Source of the DNA: Cupriavidus basilensis
GTDB lineage: Bacteria; Pseudomonadota; Gammaproteobacteria; Burkholderiales; Burkholderiaceae
NCBI RefSeq assembly: GCF_029335485.1
Contig: NZ_JARJLM010000392.1
Location: 1-54,649 of the forward strand
Length of the DNA: 54,649 nucleotides
Reading direction: 5' to 3'
The notes below the pieces were generated by a model. The model was not told where the DNA came from. It saw nothing but the letters and a program-made list of their open reading frames with translations, and did not search any database. This document shows, piece by piece, positions 35,966-45,260 of the stretch; positions within the stretch are counted from its first letter, which is position 1, and each line of letters starts with the position of its first letter. Both the position numbers and the translations under genes were made by a program.

Positions 35966-36211
35966 ATGAAAACGGATCCACGCCGCGGTGCCGCGAAGGG
36001 CATTGGTCCGTTGCGGATGTTGGAAGCGTTTGCACTTGCCATGCTCGTACTGGCTACCGTCGGTGTGGCATGGCTGCTGCTTAGTCCTGCCGGCAGAGAC
36101 TGGCTGGCAGGACTCACTCCACTCGAGCAGCGCTGCCTGGGGGCGTTCTGCCTGATCGCGGGCGTGCTCGGAGCATGGTACTGCGCGCGCCAGTGGCGCC
36201 GGATCGGCTGA
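35966..36211 (+). CDS. Small membrane protein, function unknown
   Basis: An 81-residue protein with two membrane segments (LRMLEAFALAMLVLATVGVA and LGAFCLIAGVLGAWYCARQW) and a short loop GRDWLAGLTPLEQR between them. The ATG at 35966 gives a compact two-helix protein; an upstream ATG at 35888 would add 26 residues. The start has only a weak purine stretch (GTGAAG). I recognise no family. Confidence 0.5.
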   Translation: MKTDPRRGAAKGIGPLRMLEAFALAMLVLATVGVAWLLLSPAGRDWLAGLTPLEQRCLGAFCLIAGVLGAWYCARQWRRIG

Positions 36212-36455
36212 TCGCCGGAGGTAGCGCTGCCTGCGCCACTATGAGTGATCTACGATACACATGCAAAAGGCTATATGTGATCAATTAGCCATTTGCGTGA
36301 ATCCGTGTTCCAGGCCTCGGGAGGCCATCATGAATCGGATCTGCCGCCCGACACCGGTCCGGGCGCCCGTGTACGCGTCCGAACCGGTCTCCTCTGCGTG
36401 GCGCCCGGTGTTGGTGGTTCCCGTGCCGAGGGGCTATGGCGCCGCTTTGCAAGGG

Positions 36456-38261
36456 TCAGGCATTGCCACTGCGCAGCTTGAACAGGCCGACCGTGCGCGC
36501 CAAACTGTGCGCCTGCTCGTTGAGCATCGACGACGCGGCGGTGGACTGCTCCACCAGTGCCGCGTTCTGCTGCGTGGCCTGGTCCATCTCGGCGACACTG
36601 CGATCGATCTGGCTGATGCCGGCGCTCTGCTCGTGCATGGCGCCGTCGATCTCGCCGATGATGCGGGTGACGCGCTGGATCTCCTCGACAATCTCGCCCA
36701 TCGTTGCGCCGGCCGCCTGCACGCGTTCGGCGCCGGTTTTGACGCTGGCTTCCGAGGCCTGGATCAGGTCCTTGATCTCGCGCGCGGCGCCGGCGCTGCG
36801 CTGTGCCAGCGTGCGCACCTCGCCGGCCACCACGGCAAATCCGCGGCCGTTTTCGCCGGCGCGAGCCGCTTCTACGGCGGCATTGAGCGCCAGGATATTG
36901 GTCTGGAAGGCAATGCTGTCGATCACGCCGATGATCTCGGTGATGCGCGCCGATGACCTGGCGATCTCGTCCATCGTGCTGACCGCGCCCGACACCACCT
37001 CGCCACCACGCGCGGCCGTCGTGCTGGCCTCGCCCGCCAGGCGCGTGGCCTGCAGGGCGGCTTCGGCGGAGTTTTTCACGCTCGTCGTCAGTTCGGTGAG
37101 CGCGGCCGAGGTTTGCTGCAGGTTGCTGGCGGACGCTTCCGTGCGGTGCGACAGGTCGCGGTTGCCCATCTCGATCTCGCCGGTGGCCGACGTCATGTTG
37201 TGGACGCCGGTGCGCACCTCCAGCAGCACCTCGCCGATCTTGTCGATGAAGGTGTTGAACGAGGCGGAGATCTGCGCGACTTCGTCATTGCCGACCACGG
37301 GCAGGCGGTGCGTCAGGTCGCCGCCGCCAGAGCCGATGGTGTCCATCGCATTGCGTACCTGTGACAGGCGGCGGAACGATTGCGTGGTGAAGAAGGCGGC
37401 GATGCCCACTGCCGCCAGCGTCAGCAATACCATCGCCACGCCCAGCGCCCGCACCACGTTGCGCAGGCCGGCGGTAGCCTCGGCCTTGTCCAGCGCGATC
37501 ACCAGGTACCAGTCGGTGCCGCCTACGGCCTGCGCCTTGAGCAGCTTGGGCGCGCCGGCCAGCTCGACCTCCAGCGGCGCGGTGGCCTTGGTCAGCGAGG
37601 CCAGCATATCCGGCGTCAGCGAGGCGGCCACGTCCGTAGCCGGCTTGAGCATCAGCCTGGCATCGGGGTGGGCGATGACCTGGCCGTCGCGCGCGACCAC
37701 GAAGGCCAGGCTCGACGGCGTCGGGTGCACGGCGGCCACCACCTCTCGCACGCCATCCAGCGGCACGGCGCCGCTCAGCGCGCCGGTGGCCTCGCCGTTG
37801 CGCATCAGGGGCGCTGCAAACGACACGTACTGCACGCCCGTCGCCACATCACCGTAGGGCTTGGTGACGGTCAGCTTGCCGGCGGCGATTGCCGACTTGT
37901 ACCAGGGGCGCACGGTCGGATCGTAGTCCTTGGGCGTGGTGGTGCTGCTGGAGTAGAACGTCTTGTCGGTCCAGCCGATGGTGGTGATCGGGAAACCGTC
38001 GGCTTGGCCCATGTGCTTGACCAGGCCGCGCGTATCGCCGTGATCGACCTCGTCGGCTGTGGCCTTCACGGCCTGCGCCTTGGCGTCCACCCACTTGTCG
38101 ATGGCAAGCGTATTGCCGTTGGCGATGGCGGCCAGGTTTTGGTCGATGCTCTCCATCGTATTGTTTCGCACAATGGAATAGGTGGCGGCACCGGACAGCG
38201 CAAGCGCGCCGATCACGGTGGCGGACGAAATGAGGAGGATGCGGGTGCGGAGAGAGGACAT
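36456..38261 (-). CDS. Methyl-accepting chemotaxis protein with Cache domain
   Basis: A 601-residue transducer. TM1 ([20 protein letters not shown]) is followed by a periplasmic dCache-like sensor (about 30-270), with [20 protein letters not shown] and [22 protein letters not shown]2 (about 280-303), a HAMP domain and the cytoplasmic signalling domain follow, with the conserved hairpin region ([39 protein letters not shown]). The ligand is probably a small organic acid or amino acid, typical of this Cache type, but not determined here. The ATG at 38261 gives the standard short cytoplasmic N-terminus. Confidence 0.94.
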   Translation of the reverse strand: MSSLRTRILLISSATVIGALALSGAATYSIVRNNTMESIDQNLAAIANGNTLAIDKWVDAKAQAVKATADEVDHGDTRGLVKHMGQADGFPITTIGWTDKTFYSSSTTTPKDYDPTVRPWYKSAIAAGKLTVTKPYGDVATGVQYVSFAAPLMRNGEATGALSGAVPLDGVREVVAAVHPTPSSLAFVVARDGQVIAHPDARLMLKPATDVAASLTPDMLASLTKATAPLEVELAGAPKLLKAQAVGGTDWYLVIALDKAEATAGLRNVVRALGVAMVLLTLAAVGIAAFFTTQSFRRLSQVRNAMDTIGSGGGDLTHRLPVVGNDEVAQISASFNTFIDKIGEVLLEVRTGVHNMTSATGEIEMGNRDLSHRTEASASNLQQTSAALTELTTSVKNSAEAALQATRLAGEASTTAARGGEVVSGAVSTMDEIARSSARITEIIGVIDSIAFQTNILALNAAVEAARAGENGRGFAVVAGEVRTLAQRSAGAAREIKDLIQASEASVKTGAERVQAAGATMGEIVEEIQRVTRIIGEIDGAMHEQSAGISQIDRSVAEMDQATQQNAALVEQSTAASSMLNEQAHSLARTVGLFKLRSGNA

Positions 38262-38394
38262 CGTGATGCTTCTTGGGGTTTGAGGTCGAATTGGACTGCG
38301 TACCGTGATGACGACGCGCAGCCCTCCACCGGCTGCCGGTGGGCGGGCCACCTTGTGACCTACGGCAAAGACCGCGGAAACTTGAGGCCGCGAT

Positions 38395-38740
38395 TCGAAC
38401 ATCGCGAATGGCAGTGAAGTTCCGGGCGCTCCCCGCTTCGGGCGGGAGGTGGCACGCCACTGCGCCAGGGATGTGCCGCTGTACCGCCAGGGCGCTATCA
38501 ACTTCATCGTCAACCGCGAACCCGGGAGTCGGGCCGCCTTCCTCATGGCCGGGCACAGCCCCTCGGCCTGCGGCCTGGCGTTCCGTGTCAAGGACTCTCA
38601 CAGGGCCTACAAGCGCGCTGGAATTGGGCGCACGCCTATTGCCTATTGATATCCTGCCCGTTCCGAAGGAACAGCACCTGCCGGCCATCAGGGGCATTGG
38701 CGGGGCACCGCTGTACCTGATCGACCGCTACGAGGATGGC
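38395..38740 (+). pseudogene. 4-hydroxyphenylpyruvate dioxygenase relic
   Basis: About 38446-38620 translates as [20 protein letters not shown] then [17 protein letters not shown]; after a frameshift near 38620 it continues [10 protein letters not shown] and [20 protein letters not shown]. This matches the N-terminal domain of bacterial HPPD (ARHRSKNVTLYRQGDINFIVN ... PAIxGIGxSLIYxVDRW). The iron-binding C-terminal half is absent, and there is no proper start. It is a dead fragment, wedged between the chemoreceptor and the next gene. Confidence 0.7.
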
Positions 38741-38750
38741 AGACGCAGCG

Positions 38751-39389
38751 CTAGGTGTGCGGCACAAAACGCCAGCTCGAGCCTTCCAGCGCGAAGCCGA
38801 AGCCAATGACCCGCTTTTCCGGCTGGCCATCAGTCGAAATCATGGCCTCGCAGTCAAGATTGCCGTCCTTGCGGCGCAGGTAGCAGTTGTGCAGTTGTTT
38901 GACCACCAGCGACTGCATCATCGAAGTCAGTTCCGCGGCGTCCTCGGCGGATGGGTTTTTCTTCAATTCCTCGCGGGCAAACTCGCGCATCGCGGCAGTG
39001 GCCTGGGTGGCATCGGGACCATTCACACCCGGCGCTTCGCGCCGTGCCAGCACCCAGGGCTCGGGATTGTCGCGGAAGGCCATTGCGCGATAGCCGTCGC
39101 GGAGGCCGGCCTTGATGCCGACGATACAGACAATCTCGCCGCCGCTGGCTGGCAGGCAGCCCTTGACTGTATGCGCCTTGAAGGAGGCTGCCAGCGCGGC
39201 CACGGGCAGCGAACGGGCCCGTTCGGCGGCGGCCGGATCGGTTTGCTCCAGTCTCTGGATACGCTCGGCTTCGGACTGCTGTATGGCGGTGGTGACCTGT
39301 GCCGGCGTGGGGGCCACGGAGGCTGCCAGCACGCTGGCGCTGGCGCTTGCCAGGCAAAGCGACAGGGACGCGAAAAGAGTGATACGCAT
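38751..39389 (-). CDS. Exported protein of unknown function
   Basis: A 212-residue protein with a signal peptide ([20 protein letters not shown] then LAASVA). The mature part has four cysteines, [16 protein letters not shown] and [19 protein letters not shown], suggesting two disulfides in the periplasm. No membrane segment or lipobox. The start at 39389 was chosen for the signal peptide; the preceding bases CTCCTCCCACCC lack a normal ribosome binding site. I recognise no family. No operon partner. Confidence 0.65.
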   Translation of the reverse strand: MRITLFASLSLCLASASASVLAASVAPTPAQVTTAIQQSEAERIQRLEQTDPAAAERARSLPVAALAASFKAHTVKGCLPASGGEIVCIVGIKAGLRDGYRAMAFRDNPEPWVLARREAPGVNGPDATQATAAMREFAREELKKNPSAEDAAELTSMMQSLVVKQLHNCYLRRKDGNLDCEAMISTDGQPEKRVIGFGFALEGSSWRFVPHT

Positions 39390-39737
39390 GGGTGGGAGGA
39401 GAGCCAAGAAAAGGGGTGGCAGTGTAGCACCTGAGGCCGCTTTCATGAGCAGTAAAGGGCACGTGGAGCGGTCCTCACTCAAGTATCAGGCAAAGTCGGC
39501 AGCTTCATCGTGGATCGCTATGGCGTGCGTGGAGTGATGTCCAATTAAATTCATTTACGGGATGTTGTACGCCCGGCAACCTCAATGCCGCTGCGGTACG
39601 CTGCTGGCGCGCTGACAATGGTCTGTTGGCGCCCATGCGACGACGCGCGCGCGTGCGCGCATGAATATTCCTTACTATATTGTTCAGGTACAGAAAGCCA
39701 CTCCAAAGCAATAAGAAACAATGCGGGAGGAAGTGAG
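39390..39737. other. Intergenic stretch with a Z-DNA-prone tract
   Basis: No gene is seen. It contains a 21-base alternating purine-pyrimidine tract at 39643-39663 (ACGCGCGCGCGTGCGCGCAT then G). Shortly after comes TACTAT (39673-39678), a possible -10 for the gene at 39738. No matching -35 is visible. Confidence 0.45.
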
Positions 39738-40025
39738 ATGCGTCCATTTTCAAGCTTGTTCAAGCTGCCAAGCCCGGAGAGAATCGCAGCAAAGGAGCTG
39801 CAGAGCATGCGCCTGATTTTGTTTCAGGCAGAACGACGCCTGCTCGATGCGCAGATGCGCGTGAATTATTATCGTGAGATGGTCGATTTCCTGGCAGACG
39901 TGCAGGCAAGTGGGCTAGAACACGTGATCGACAAGCGCCGCGTTCCTGCCTCCGACGACTTTGCACAAGCCTCGCGTATCTTTTCTGACATCACCACCGT
40001 CCCAATGGCACCGTTCGCCACCTGA
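39738..40025 (+). CDS. Small alpha-helical protein, function unknown
   Basis: A 95-residue soluble protein. The centre (about 15-60: KELQSMRLILFQAERRLLDA, QMRVNYYREMVDFLADV) is one or two long amphipathic helices that may form a coiled coil. The start follows GCGGGAGGAAGTGAG, a strong ribosome binding site, which supports a real gene over a longer upstream frame. No family recognised. It stands alone with its own upstream region, which includes an alternating GC tract. Confidence 0.6.
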   Translation: MRPFSSLFKLPSPERIAAKELQSMRLILFQAERRLLDAQMRVNYYREMVDFLADVQASGLEHVIDKRRVPASDDFAQASRIFSDITTVPMAPFAT

Positions 40026-40961
40026 ACGATGCGCGTGGGGCCATGGCCCGGACGGCCAAGCCGTTGCCAAGTGCCTCAAGCTGCGGACGACGCACGCGGA
40101 ACGCATGATGTTCGGCGAACGGGACGGCAGCGATCTCGCCGTTCACCAGGCGCGAACTTGCGCGCCTGAGTGTGCTCTTAATTGTCATGCCGATGGCGCC
40201 GGGATCGGCGGATTGGCGGCACGTTTCTGGGCTATAGGAGATGCGGGCCGGCACCGGAAGAACGGCAATGGCGTTGCTGCTGTGCCGCATTTTACTCGAG
40301 CATGGTAGCGGTAAGAGCGCCTCAGGATTTGAGGCGTTTTCGTTCGGAAATGCAGCCGCGAATTAGTGGATAACCGATAGTTCTAAATAAAAAATTGATG
40401 ACGGAACAAATAGTCTCCGAGAAGCGACCGTTTCGGCAACGATCAATCCATTCTTTTGGGGGGATAGAAAATTTATTCAATGGTAATGTTAATAGAATTT
40501 AATTCTGAATTTAAAACGTTCTAACATAACGTTGCTTTTGTTTCGCCTAGAATACTCGCTTGGTGATTATTTAGCCGCTTGATTGATCTGGTGTGGTTGA
40601 TTGACCGCTCAGGTATTCAGATCTCCGCGTGCTCGAACACGCATCCTGGATCGATAGATGATGGGCTGAAACCGCAGCACGTCAACTCATCAAGCGCGAA
40701 CGCTTTGGACATGTCCACCCGATCGCGGGCAATCGACGCAAGGCATTTTTTCCTCAAAACCTTCGGTTGTGGGCCCTGGTCTCTCGATAAGGGCGTAGAC
40801 AGGCCTCTATGTGCTTTCGGGCGTGATCTGATGCTCAGGCTCTGACGCATCGGGGTCTCTCTCGGCACGTGGATCCACGGAGTACTGCATTTACCCGACT
40901 CGGACCGAAACGAGCCATCATCGGATGGCCTGGGGGTTGGGCCGCACTTAGGAGCCGCAGA
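40026..40961. other. Long intergenic stretch with an AT-rich block
   Basis: No gene with support lies in this 936-base stretch. It includes a rho-independent terminator (40318-40340). It also has a strikingly AT-rich block (about 40375-40570) in otherwise GC-rich DNA, with AACGTT at 40515-40520 and again at 40528-40533. TAGAAT at 40548-40553 could be a -10 element. Frames between 40579 and 40845 are open but lack start signals. The block probably acts as the promoter region for the phasin gene or is foreign DNA. Confidence 0.45.
40318..40340 (+). terminator. Rho-independent terminator
   Basis: CGCCTCA GGATT TGAGGCG TTTT: a perfect seven-pair stem with a five-base loop and a T-run on the plus strand. 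It would end transcripts from the left, for example from the small gene ending at 40025. Confidence 0.75.
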
Positions 40962-41528
40962 ATGAATCCGTTTTCCCCCGAGCATATCCTGGAAGCGCAA
41001 AGAGCGAGCCGCGAAACTTTGGTCGGCCTGACGACCAAGGTCTTTGACGGTTTCGAGAGACTGCTCGACCTGAATCTTCAAACCATGAAGGGCGCCCTGA
41101 GCGGGACAAGGGGAGGACTGCAGAAGGCCCTGTCGGTGAAGAGCGCCCAGGAATTGGTGGCACTGCAGATCGAGTTGCTTAAACCCGTGGCCGACAACGC
41201 GCTCACGTATCGCCGGCAATTTTTCGAAATTGCGTCGACTACGCGCGCGGAGCTCGACAAGGTTGCCGAATTCCACTACGAGGCGAATAAACGCGGGGTA
41301 CAAAGGCTGATCGAAAGCGCTGTGAGCGCAGGACCCGCGGGCTCCGGTGCTGCGGCCGCCGCCTGGCAATCGGCAATTGATGCGGCCCATACGCTGTATG
41401 AGGCTGTGCAGGCGACGGCCGAACAAGCCGTGCAAGTTGCGGAGCGCGGCGCCGATACTGCCGCGGTGGCGGCCTCCAAGACCGAGAAGCCCGTGAAGCA
41501 GCAGACCGCGCAGGCAACTACGCAGTAG
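40962..41528 (+). CDS. phaP: Phasin (polyhydroxyalkanoate granule protein)
   Basis: A 188-residue phasin. It starts MNPFSPEHILEAQRASRETL and contains TTKVFDGFERLLDLNLQTMK, SVKSAQELVALQIELLKPVA and DNALTYRRQFFEIASTTRAEL, the pattern of the PhaP/phasin_2 family, followed by an Ala-rich tail. It coats PHA granules and controls their number and size. AGGAG lies eight bases before the ATG. The acetoacetyl-CoA reductase gene follows after 142 bases; no phaC or phaA is in the window, so the main pha operon must be elsewhere. Confidence 0.93.
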   Translation: MNPFSPEHILEAQRASRETLVGLTTKVFDGFERLLDLNLQTMKGALSGTRGGLQKALSVKSAQELVALQIELLKPVADNALTYRRQFFEIASTTRAELDKVAEFHYEANKRGVQRLIESAVSAGPAGSGAAAAAWQSAIDAAHTLYEAVQATAEQAVQVAERGADTAAVAASKTEKPVKQQTAQATTQ

Positions 41529-41670
41529 ATCGCGATGGATGGGACTCCGCGACGCCATTGGCTACGGCACCGCTGTGTACCCACGTTTGAGAAAGGTGTC
41601 GCTGGGCCGGCAGAGCTTCCGGCCGGGTCATCTGACCTGCGGCCACATAACGCCTTGGGGGATTGAATCC

Positions 41671-42414
41671 ATGACGAAGAAGATTGCCTTGGTAACGGGC
41701 GGTATGGGTGGATTGGGTGAGGCCATCAGTACCAGATTGCAGGAGACTGGTTGCGAGGTCGTCGTGACCCACTCCCCCGGCAACACCGGTGTCGCCAGTT
41801 GGCTGGCGCGGATGGCGGAGGGCGGGCGCAGATTCCATGCCTATCCCGTCGACGTGGCTGACTACGATTCCTGCCTGCGGTGTGTCGCAAGGATTCGAGC
41901 GGAGATCGGTCCCGTCGACATTCTGGTCAACAACGCCGGCATCACGCGGGATTCGAGCTTCAGGAAGATGGAGAAAGTCGACTGGGAAGCCGTCATGCGG
42001 ACCAATCTCGATTCGGTCTTCAATATGACGAAGCCGGTGTGCGATGAGATGGTCAAGCGCGGTTGGGGGCGCATCGTCAATGTGTCCTCCATCATCGGCT
42101 CGAAAGGCGGCTTTGGTCAAACCAACTATGCTGCGGCCAAGGCAGGCATGCATGGCTTCACCAAATCGCTGGCGCTCGAGGTTGCCAGGAGTGGGGTAAC
42201 CGTCAATACCGTTTCGCCCGGGTTTATCGCAACCAAGATGGTGACGGCCGTGCCGCAGGAGATCCTGGACACCAAGATCATTCCGCATATCCCCGTTGGC
42301 CGTCTTGGCGAGCCGGAGGAAGTGGCGGCGCTGGTCGGGTACTTGTGTTCGCACGAAGCCGCTTTCCTGACCGGCGCCAACATCGCCATCAACGGCGGGC
42401 AGCACCTGCAGTGA
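41671..42414 (+). CDS. phaB: Acetoacetyl-CoA reductase (PhaB type)
   Basis: A 247-residue short-chain dehydrogenase making (R)-3-hydroxybutyryl-CoA from acetoacetyl-CoA with NADPH for PHB synthesis. The cofactor site is TGGMGGLGEAI (residues 9-19). NNAG is at 87-90, and the catalytic residues are S140, Y153 and K157 (SSIIGSKGGFGQTNYAAAKA). Features such as RDSSFRKMEKVDWEAVMRTN and GFIATKMVTAVPQEILDTKI are those of PhaB rather than FabG. A GGGGGATTG lies before the ATG. Pairing with phasin supports the PHA role. Confidence 0.93.
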   Translation: MTKKIALVTGGMGGLGEAISTRLQETGCEVVVTHSPGNTGVASWLARMAEGGRRFHAYPVDVADYDSCLRCVARIRAEIGPVDILVNNAGITRDSSFRKMEKVDWEAVMRTNLDSVFNMTKPVCDEMVKRGWGRIVNVSSIIGSKGGFGQTNYAAAKAGMHGFTKSLALEVARSGVTVNTVSPGFIATKMVTAVPQEILDTKIIPHIPVGRLGEPEEVAALVGYLCSHEAAFLTGANIAINGGQHLQ

Positions 42415-42947
42415 ACTGACGCTCCGCTCGGTTGTAAGGGACAGTACGAGCACGCTGACCCGAAAGACCGGACCGCGTCCATGCGCGGCCAAGAGGTGAC
42501 GCGCCTGCGTCGTGTCATTGAGGCGTGGTGCCGGCGCATGCCGAGACAGGGAGAGGTGATTTCAGTGATGCAATCCGCACCCTCCTTGGTGATGTCGCGC
42601 CGCCCGCGTGGCCGCAGCCTTGCGGGCAGCTTCCGAACGGCCGACCACGCCTTTGGTCTTGACGGCCTTGCGCGCGTGAAGCCTGCCCAGGCGTCCGAAG
42701 GGGTTGCACATGCCGCTGAATATCGCGCAGAGAGCGGCCCGATTGTGCGCGGGTTCACCAGTTGAACGCACGCAGAGCGAGATGCAGGGTGATGAGTAAG
42801 CCCTGGATGGCCCAGAGCGCCTCCGCGAAGCTAGGGAGTCAGTCTGGGCATAGGACCTGGGTAGTCCGGGCACGCCCGGCTGGTACGGGAGCAGGGGTGC
42901 GGCGGAGGTCGACGAGGGCGCATGCCGTATGGCCTTGGCGGCAGCGC
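42415..42947. other. Intergenic stretch, no confident gene
   Basis: Between phaB and dsbA (convergent) no supported gene is seen. A basic minus-strand frame around 42595-42700 (RKAVKTKGVVGRSEAARKAA) resembles the lysine/alanine-rich tails of DNA-binding proteins but has no believable start, and it overlaps other open frames. It may be a decayed gene. No strong terminator was found. Confidence 0.35.
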
Positions 42948-43631
42948 TTAGAGTCTTCTCGCGCGAATGCCATTGATGATTGAATCAGCGGTCTTGAGCG
43001 TTGCGTCGAACAGCTGCTGCTCGTTTGTGGCCGGAGTGCCTGCCTTCTGCATCGACTCGGCCGACGTCGCCGGTGCGACAAGATATTTACCCTGGATGGC
43101 GATCGTCGGCGTGCCGTCGATCTTGTAGTCGCGCCAGGTCTTGTCGGCATTCCTTGTATTCGACTGCGCCGCGAAGCCGTTGTACGCGTCCAGATAGGCT
43201 TTCCTGTCGATGCCGAACTGGGCAAGGAAGTCGGCCTGCGCCTGCGCGGTGAGCAGATAATTGTGATCAACGTGGATCGCCTTGAATACCTTAGGCGTCA
43301 TCTCTGCTTCCTTGCCGAGCGCCGTGAGCGCATAGAACATGCGGGTGTGCGGCTCGAAGCGGTCCTGGAAGGCGACGGCCACGCGCTTGAAGACCACATC
43401 CTTGCTCTGTTTCATTGCCCAAGCCTGCAATGCGGGCTCGAGGGCGTAGCAATGCGGGCAAGCGTACCAGAAGAACTCCGTGACTTCGATCTTGCCGGGG
43501 CCGGCTGAGGTGGGCTGGGCCTGCGGCAACACCAGATAATCGGATCCCGCCAGCGGTGCGGCCGGCGAGGCGGAGGCGGTGCCGGCCAGGAATCCAAGGG
43601 AAATCAGTACGCAGCCAAGAAATTTCTTCAT
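42948..43631 (-). CDS. dsbA: Thiol:disulfide interchange protein DsbA
   Basis: A 227-residue periplasmic oxidase of protein thiols. Signal peptide MKKFLGCVLISLGFLAGTAS then ASA; active site C58-P-H-C61 in FFWYACPHCYALEP; cis-Pro loop IDGTPTIAIQGKYL near the end. The helical insert is of the normal DsbA type. The ATG at 43631 starts the signal peptide; a TTG 15 bases upstream would add MFTTI, and neither has a clear ribosome binding site. It introduces disulfides, which the Cys-bearing exported proteins nearby may need. Confidence 0.95.
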   Translation of the reverse strand: MKKFLGCVLISLGFLAGTASASPAAPLAGSDYLVLPQAQPTSAGPGKIEVTEFFWYACPHCYALEPALQAWAMKQSKDVVFKRVAVAFQDRFEPHTRMFYALTALGKEAEMTPKVFKAIHVDHNYLLTAQAQADFLAQFGIDRKAYLDAYNGFAAQSNTRNADKTWRDYKIDGTPTIAIQGKYLVAPATSAESMQKAGTPATNEQQLFDATLKTADSIINGIRARRL

Positions 43632-43796
43632 GATTGTCGTGAACAATTGGGATGGGGGACGTGCCGGGTACAGGCGCCGTTAAGGCGAGGCACCTCGCCC
43701 ATGTGACCAACGCCGCAGTGCAGGGTTCAGTTCCCGGCAACAGGAGTCCGATGGCGCGGTGGTACCCAACGACCTCGTCGCCGTCGGCAGAAAGCA

Positions 43797-43823
43797 AAAA
43801 GCCCCGCATGGCGCGAGGCTTTT
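43797..43823 (-). terminator. Rho-independent terminator after the DPYT-repeat gene
   Basis: On the minus strand AAAAGCC TCGCGCCATGCGG GGCTTTT, followed by TGCTTT. The seven-pair stem has additional CGC/GCG pairs inside. It lies 39 bases beyond the stop of the DPYT-repeat gene and would work in both directions, also protecting dsbA from read-through. Confidence 0.75.
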
Positions 43824-43861
43824 CCCAGGCAGGCGGCAACAGCCGCCACGGAGCCGTCGGC

Positions 43862-44188
43862 TCAGTTTCCAGCAGCCGGTGCCGGTGCCGCTGCCGGCGC
43901 AGCCTTCTTGGCGTGCTTCTTATGCGACTTCTTCACCGGCGATCCATTCAGGCTGGCGCGCGTGCTCTTGTTCGCACCTTGCGTGTACGGGTCGAACTTG
44001 TCGCCAGCCTTGGCGCCATCGGTATAGGGGTCGGCCTTGCCAGCCTTGGCGCCATCGGTATAAGGATCGGGCTTGCCGGCCTTGGCGCCCTGGGTGTACG
44101 GGTCGACCTTGCCCGTGTTCTGTGCCTGCGCGGCGATGGAGGCGGCGCCAAGGCACAGGGCGAAGGCGGCAACGACAATCTTCTTCAT
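43862..44188 (-). CDS. Exported protein with DPYT repeats
   Basis: A 108-residue protein: signal peptide (MKKIVVAAFALCLGAASIAA QAQ), four tandem copies of a 13-14-residue unit DPYTxGAKAGK (KVDPYTQGAKAGKP, DPYTDGAKAGKA, DPYTDGAKAGDKF, DPYTQGANKS), then a basic tail KKSHKKHAKKAAPAAAPAP. Expected to be periplasmic or extracellular and unstructured. AAGGAG lies six bases before the ATG, which fixes the start. Such proteins occur in Burkholderiaceae but I know no function. Its own terminator follows. Confidence 0.8.
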   Translation of the reverse strand: MKKIVVAAFALCLGAASIAAQAQNTGKVDPYTQGAKAGKPDPYTDGAKAGKADPYTDGAKAGDKFDPYTQGANKSTRASLNGSPVKKSHKKHAKKAAPAAAPAPAAGN

Positions 44189-44366
44189 AACAGCTCCTTG
44201 GAGTGCCGCCATCCGGGCGGCGATGAACAGACGAACGGTAAGTGACCCGGGAACACCGGTCCCGTGATAAACGGATGGTTTTAAGTGTCCGTTGACTTGA
44301 TCTGCGGGTTTCTTTTTGCTGGAGAAGAAACACACTGTTCATGCTGCTGCACAATCGCCTGACCCG

Positions 44367-45185
44367 CTATGAGCGGGCTCCACCAAACATGAAGCTGGAC
44401 ACGGTGATGCCGCCGGAGAAGTTGTCCTCGTGATAGACCCGCGTGGCAAGCTCGCCTTCGGCCGCGCCGACGGCGACCATCAGCGGCAGCAGGTGCTCCT
44501 CCCGTGGGTGGGCCTGGCGCGCCGCAGGCGCGTTTTCCCAGCTTGTGAGCGCGGCGGTGCGCTGCTCCGGGGTGGTTGCCATGAGCGCGCGCTCGAGCCA
44601 GGCGTCGAATGCCGCGGACGCGTCCTTGCCTGCGGGGCCGAACGCGCGCAGGTTGTGATAGCTCAGTCCGCTGCCGACAATGAGGACGCCCTCCTGCCGT
44701 AGCGGCGCCAGCGCCCGCCCGGCGCTGAGATGCGCGAGCGGGTCGAGCCCGCGCTTGAGCGAGAGCTGCAGGGTCGGGACGTCGGCTCCGGGATAGATCA
44801 CCGCCATCGGTGCGTACATGCCGTGGTCGAAGCCGCGCAACGGATCCAGCCGGGCGGGAATGCCTGCGTCTTCCAGCAGGCCGTGTACCTGGCGGGCGAG
44901 TTGTGGCGCGCCGGGTGCGGCATATTGGATGCGATAGGTGTAGTCCGGGAAACCGTAGTAGTCGTAGATCATGGGCGGATTCGGGTGCGCCATGACCGTG
45001 AAGTCCGGTTCTTCCCAGTGCGCCGACACCATCAGCACGGCCTTGGGCGCCACGCCTGCCAGTTGCGGCATCTGCTGCAGCGCGGCCTTGAGCCTGTCGT
45101 AACGGCCATGCATCTGTTCTTCCATCCAGGGCCAGGGCCCGCCGCCGTGGGAGATGAAGAAGGTGGGGAGGGCTGGCGTTGTCAT
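44367..45185 (-). CDS. Class III extradiol ring-cleavage dioxygenase (LigB/DODA type)
   Basis: A 272-residue enzyme of the LigB/DODA family. The metal ligands H13 (FFISHGGGPWPW) and H56 (VSAHWEEPDFTVM) are present, with further conserved GFDHGMYAPM and IVGSGLSYHN. Such enzymes open catecholic rings; close relatives include 4,5-DOPA dioxygenase-like proteins in bacteria. AGGAG is eight bases before the start. With the IclR regulator and flavin monooxygenase directly upstream on the same strand it may complete a hydroxylation plus ring-cleavage pathway. Confidence 0.87.
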   Translation of the reverse strand: MTTPALPTFFISHGGGPWPWMEEQMHGRYDRLKAALQQMPQLAGVAPKAVLMVSAHWEEPDFTVMAHPNPPMIYDYYGFPDYTYRIQYAAPGAPQLARQVHGLLEDAGIPARLDPLRGFDHGMYAPMAVIYPGADVPTLQLSLKRGLDPLAHLSAGRALAPLRQEGVLIVGSGLSYHNLRAFGPAGKDASAAFDAWLERALMATTPEQRTAALTSWENAPAARQAHPREEHLLPLMVAVGAAEGELATRVYHEDNFSGGITVSSFMFGGARS

Positions 45186-45260
45186 CCGGTGTCTCCTGAA
45201 AATCCGTTATCGATCCGCTATGCCGTCTTTCGTCTTTCGTCTTTCGGCAATCCCGGCAAT

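Noticed and set aside
40365-40373. AGTGGATAA, one mismatch from a DnaA box, beside an AT-rich block; possible replication origin.
   Set aside because: A single imperfect box; no cluster of boxes, no iterons and no replication genes nearby.
42562-42873. Basic minus-strand frame resembling histone-like Lys/Ala tails.
   Set aside because: No start signals, overlaps other frames and lacks a full domain; noted only as a possible relic.
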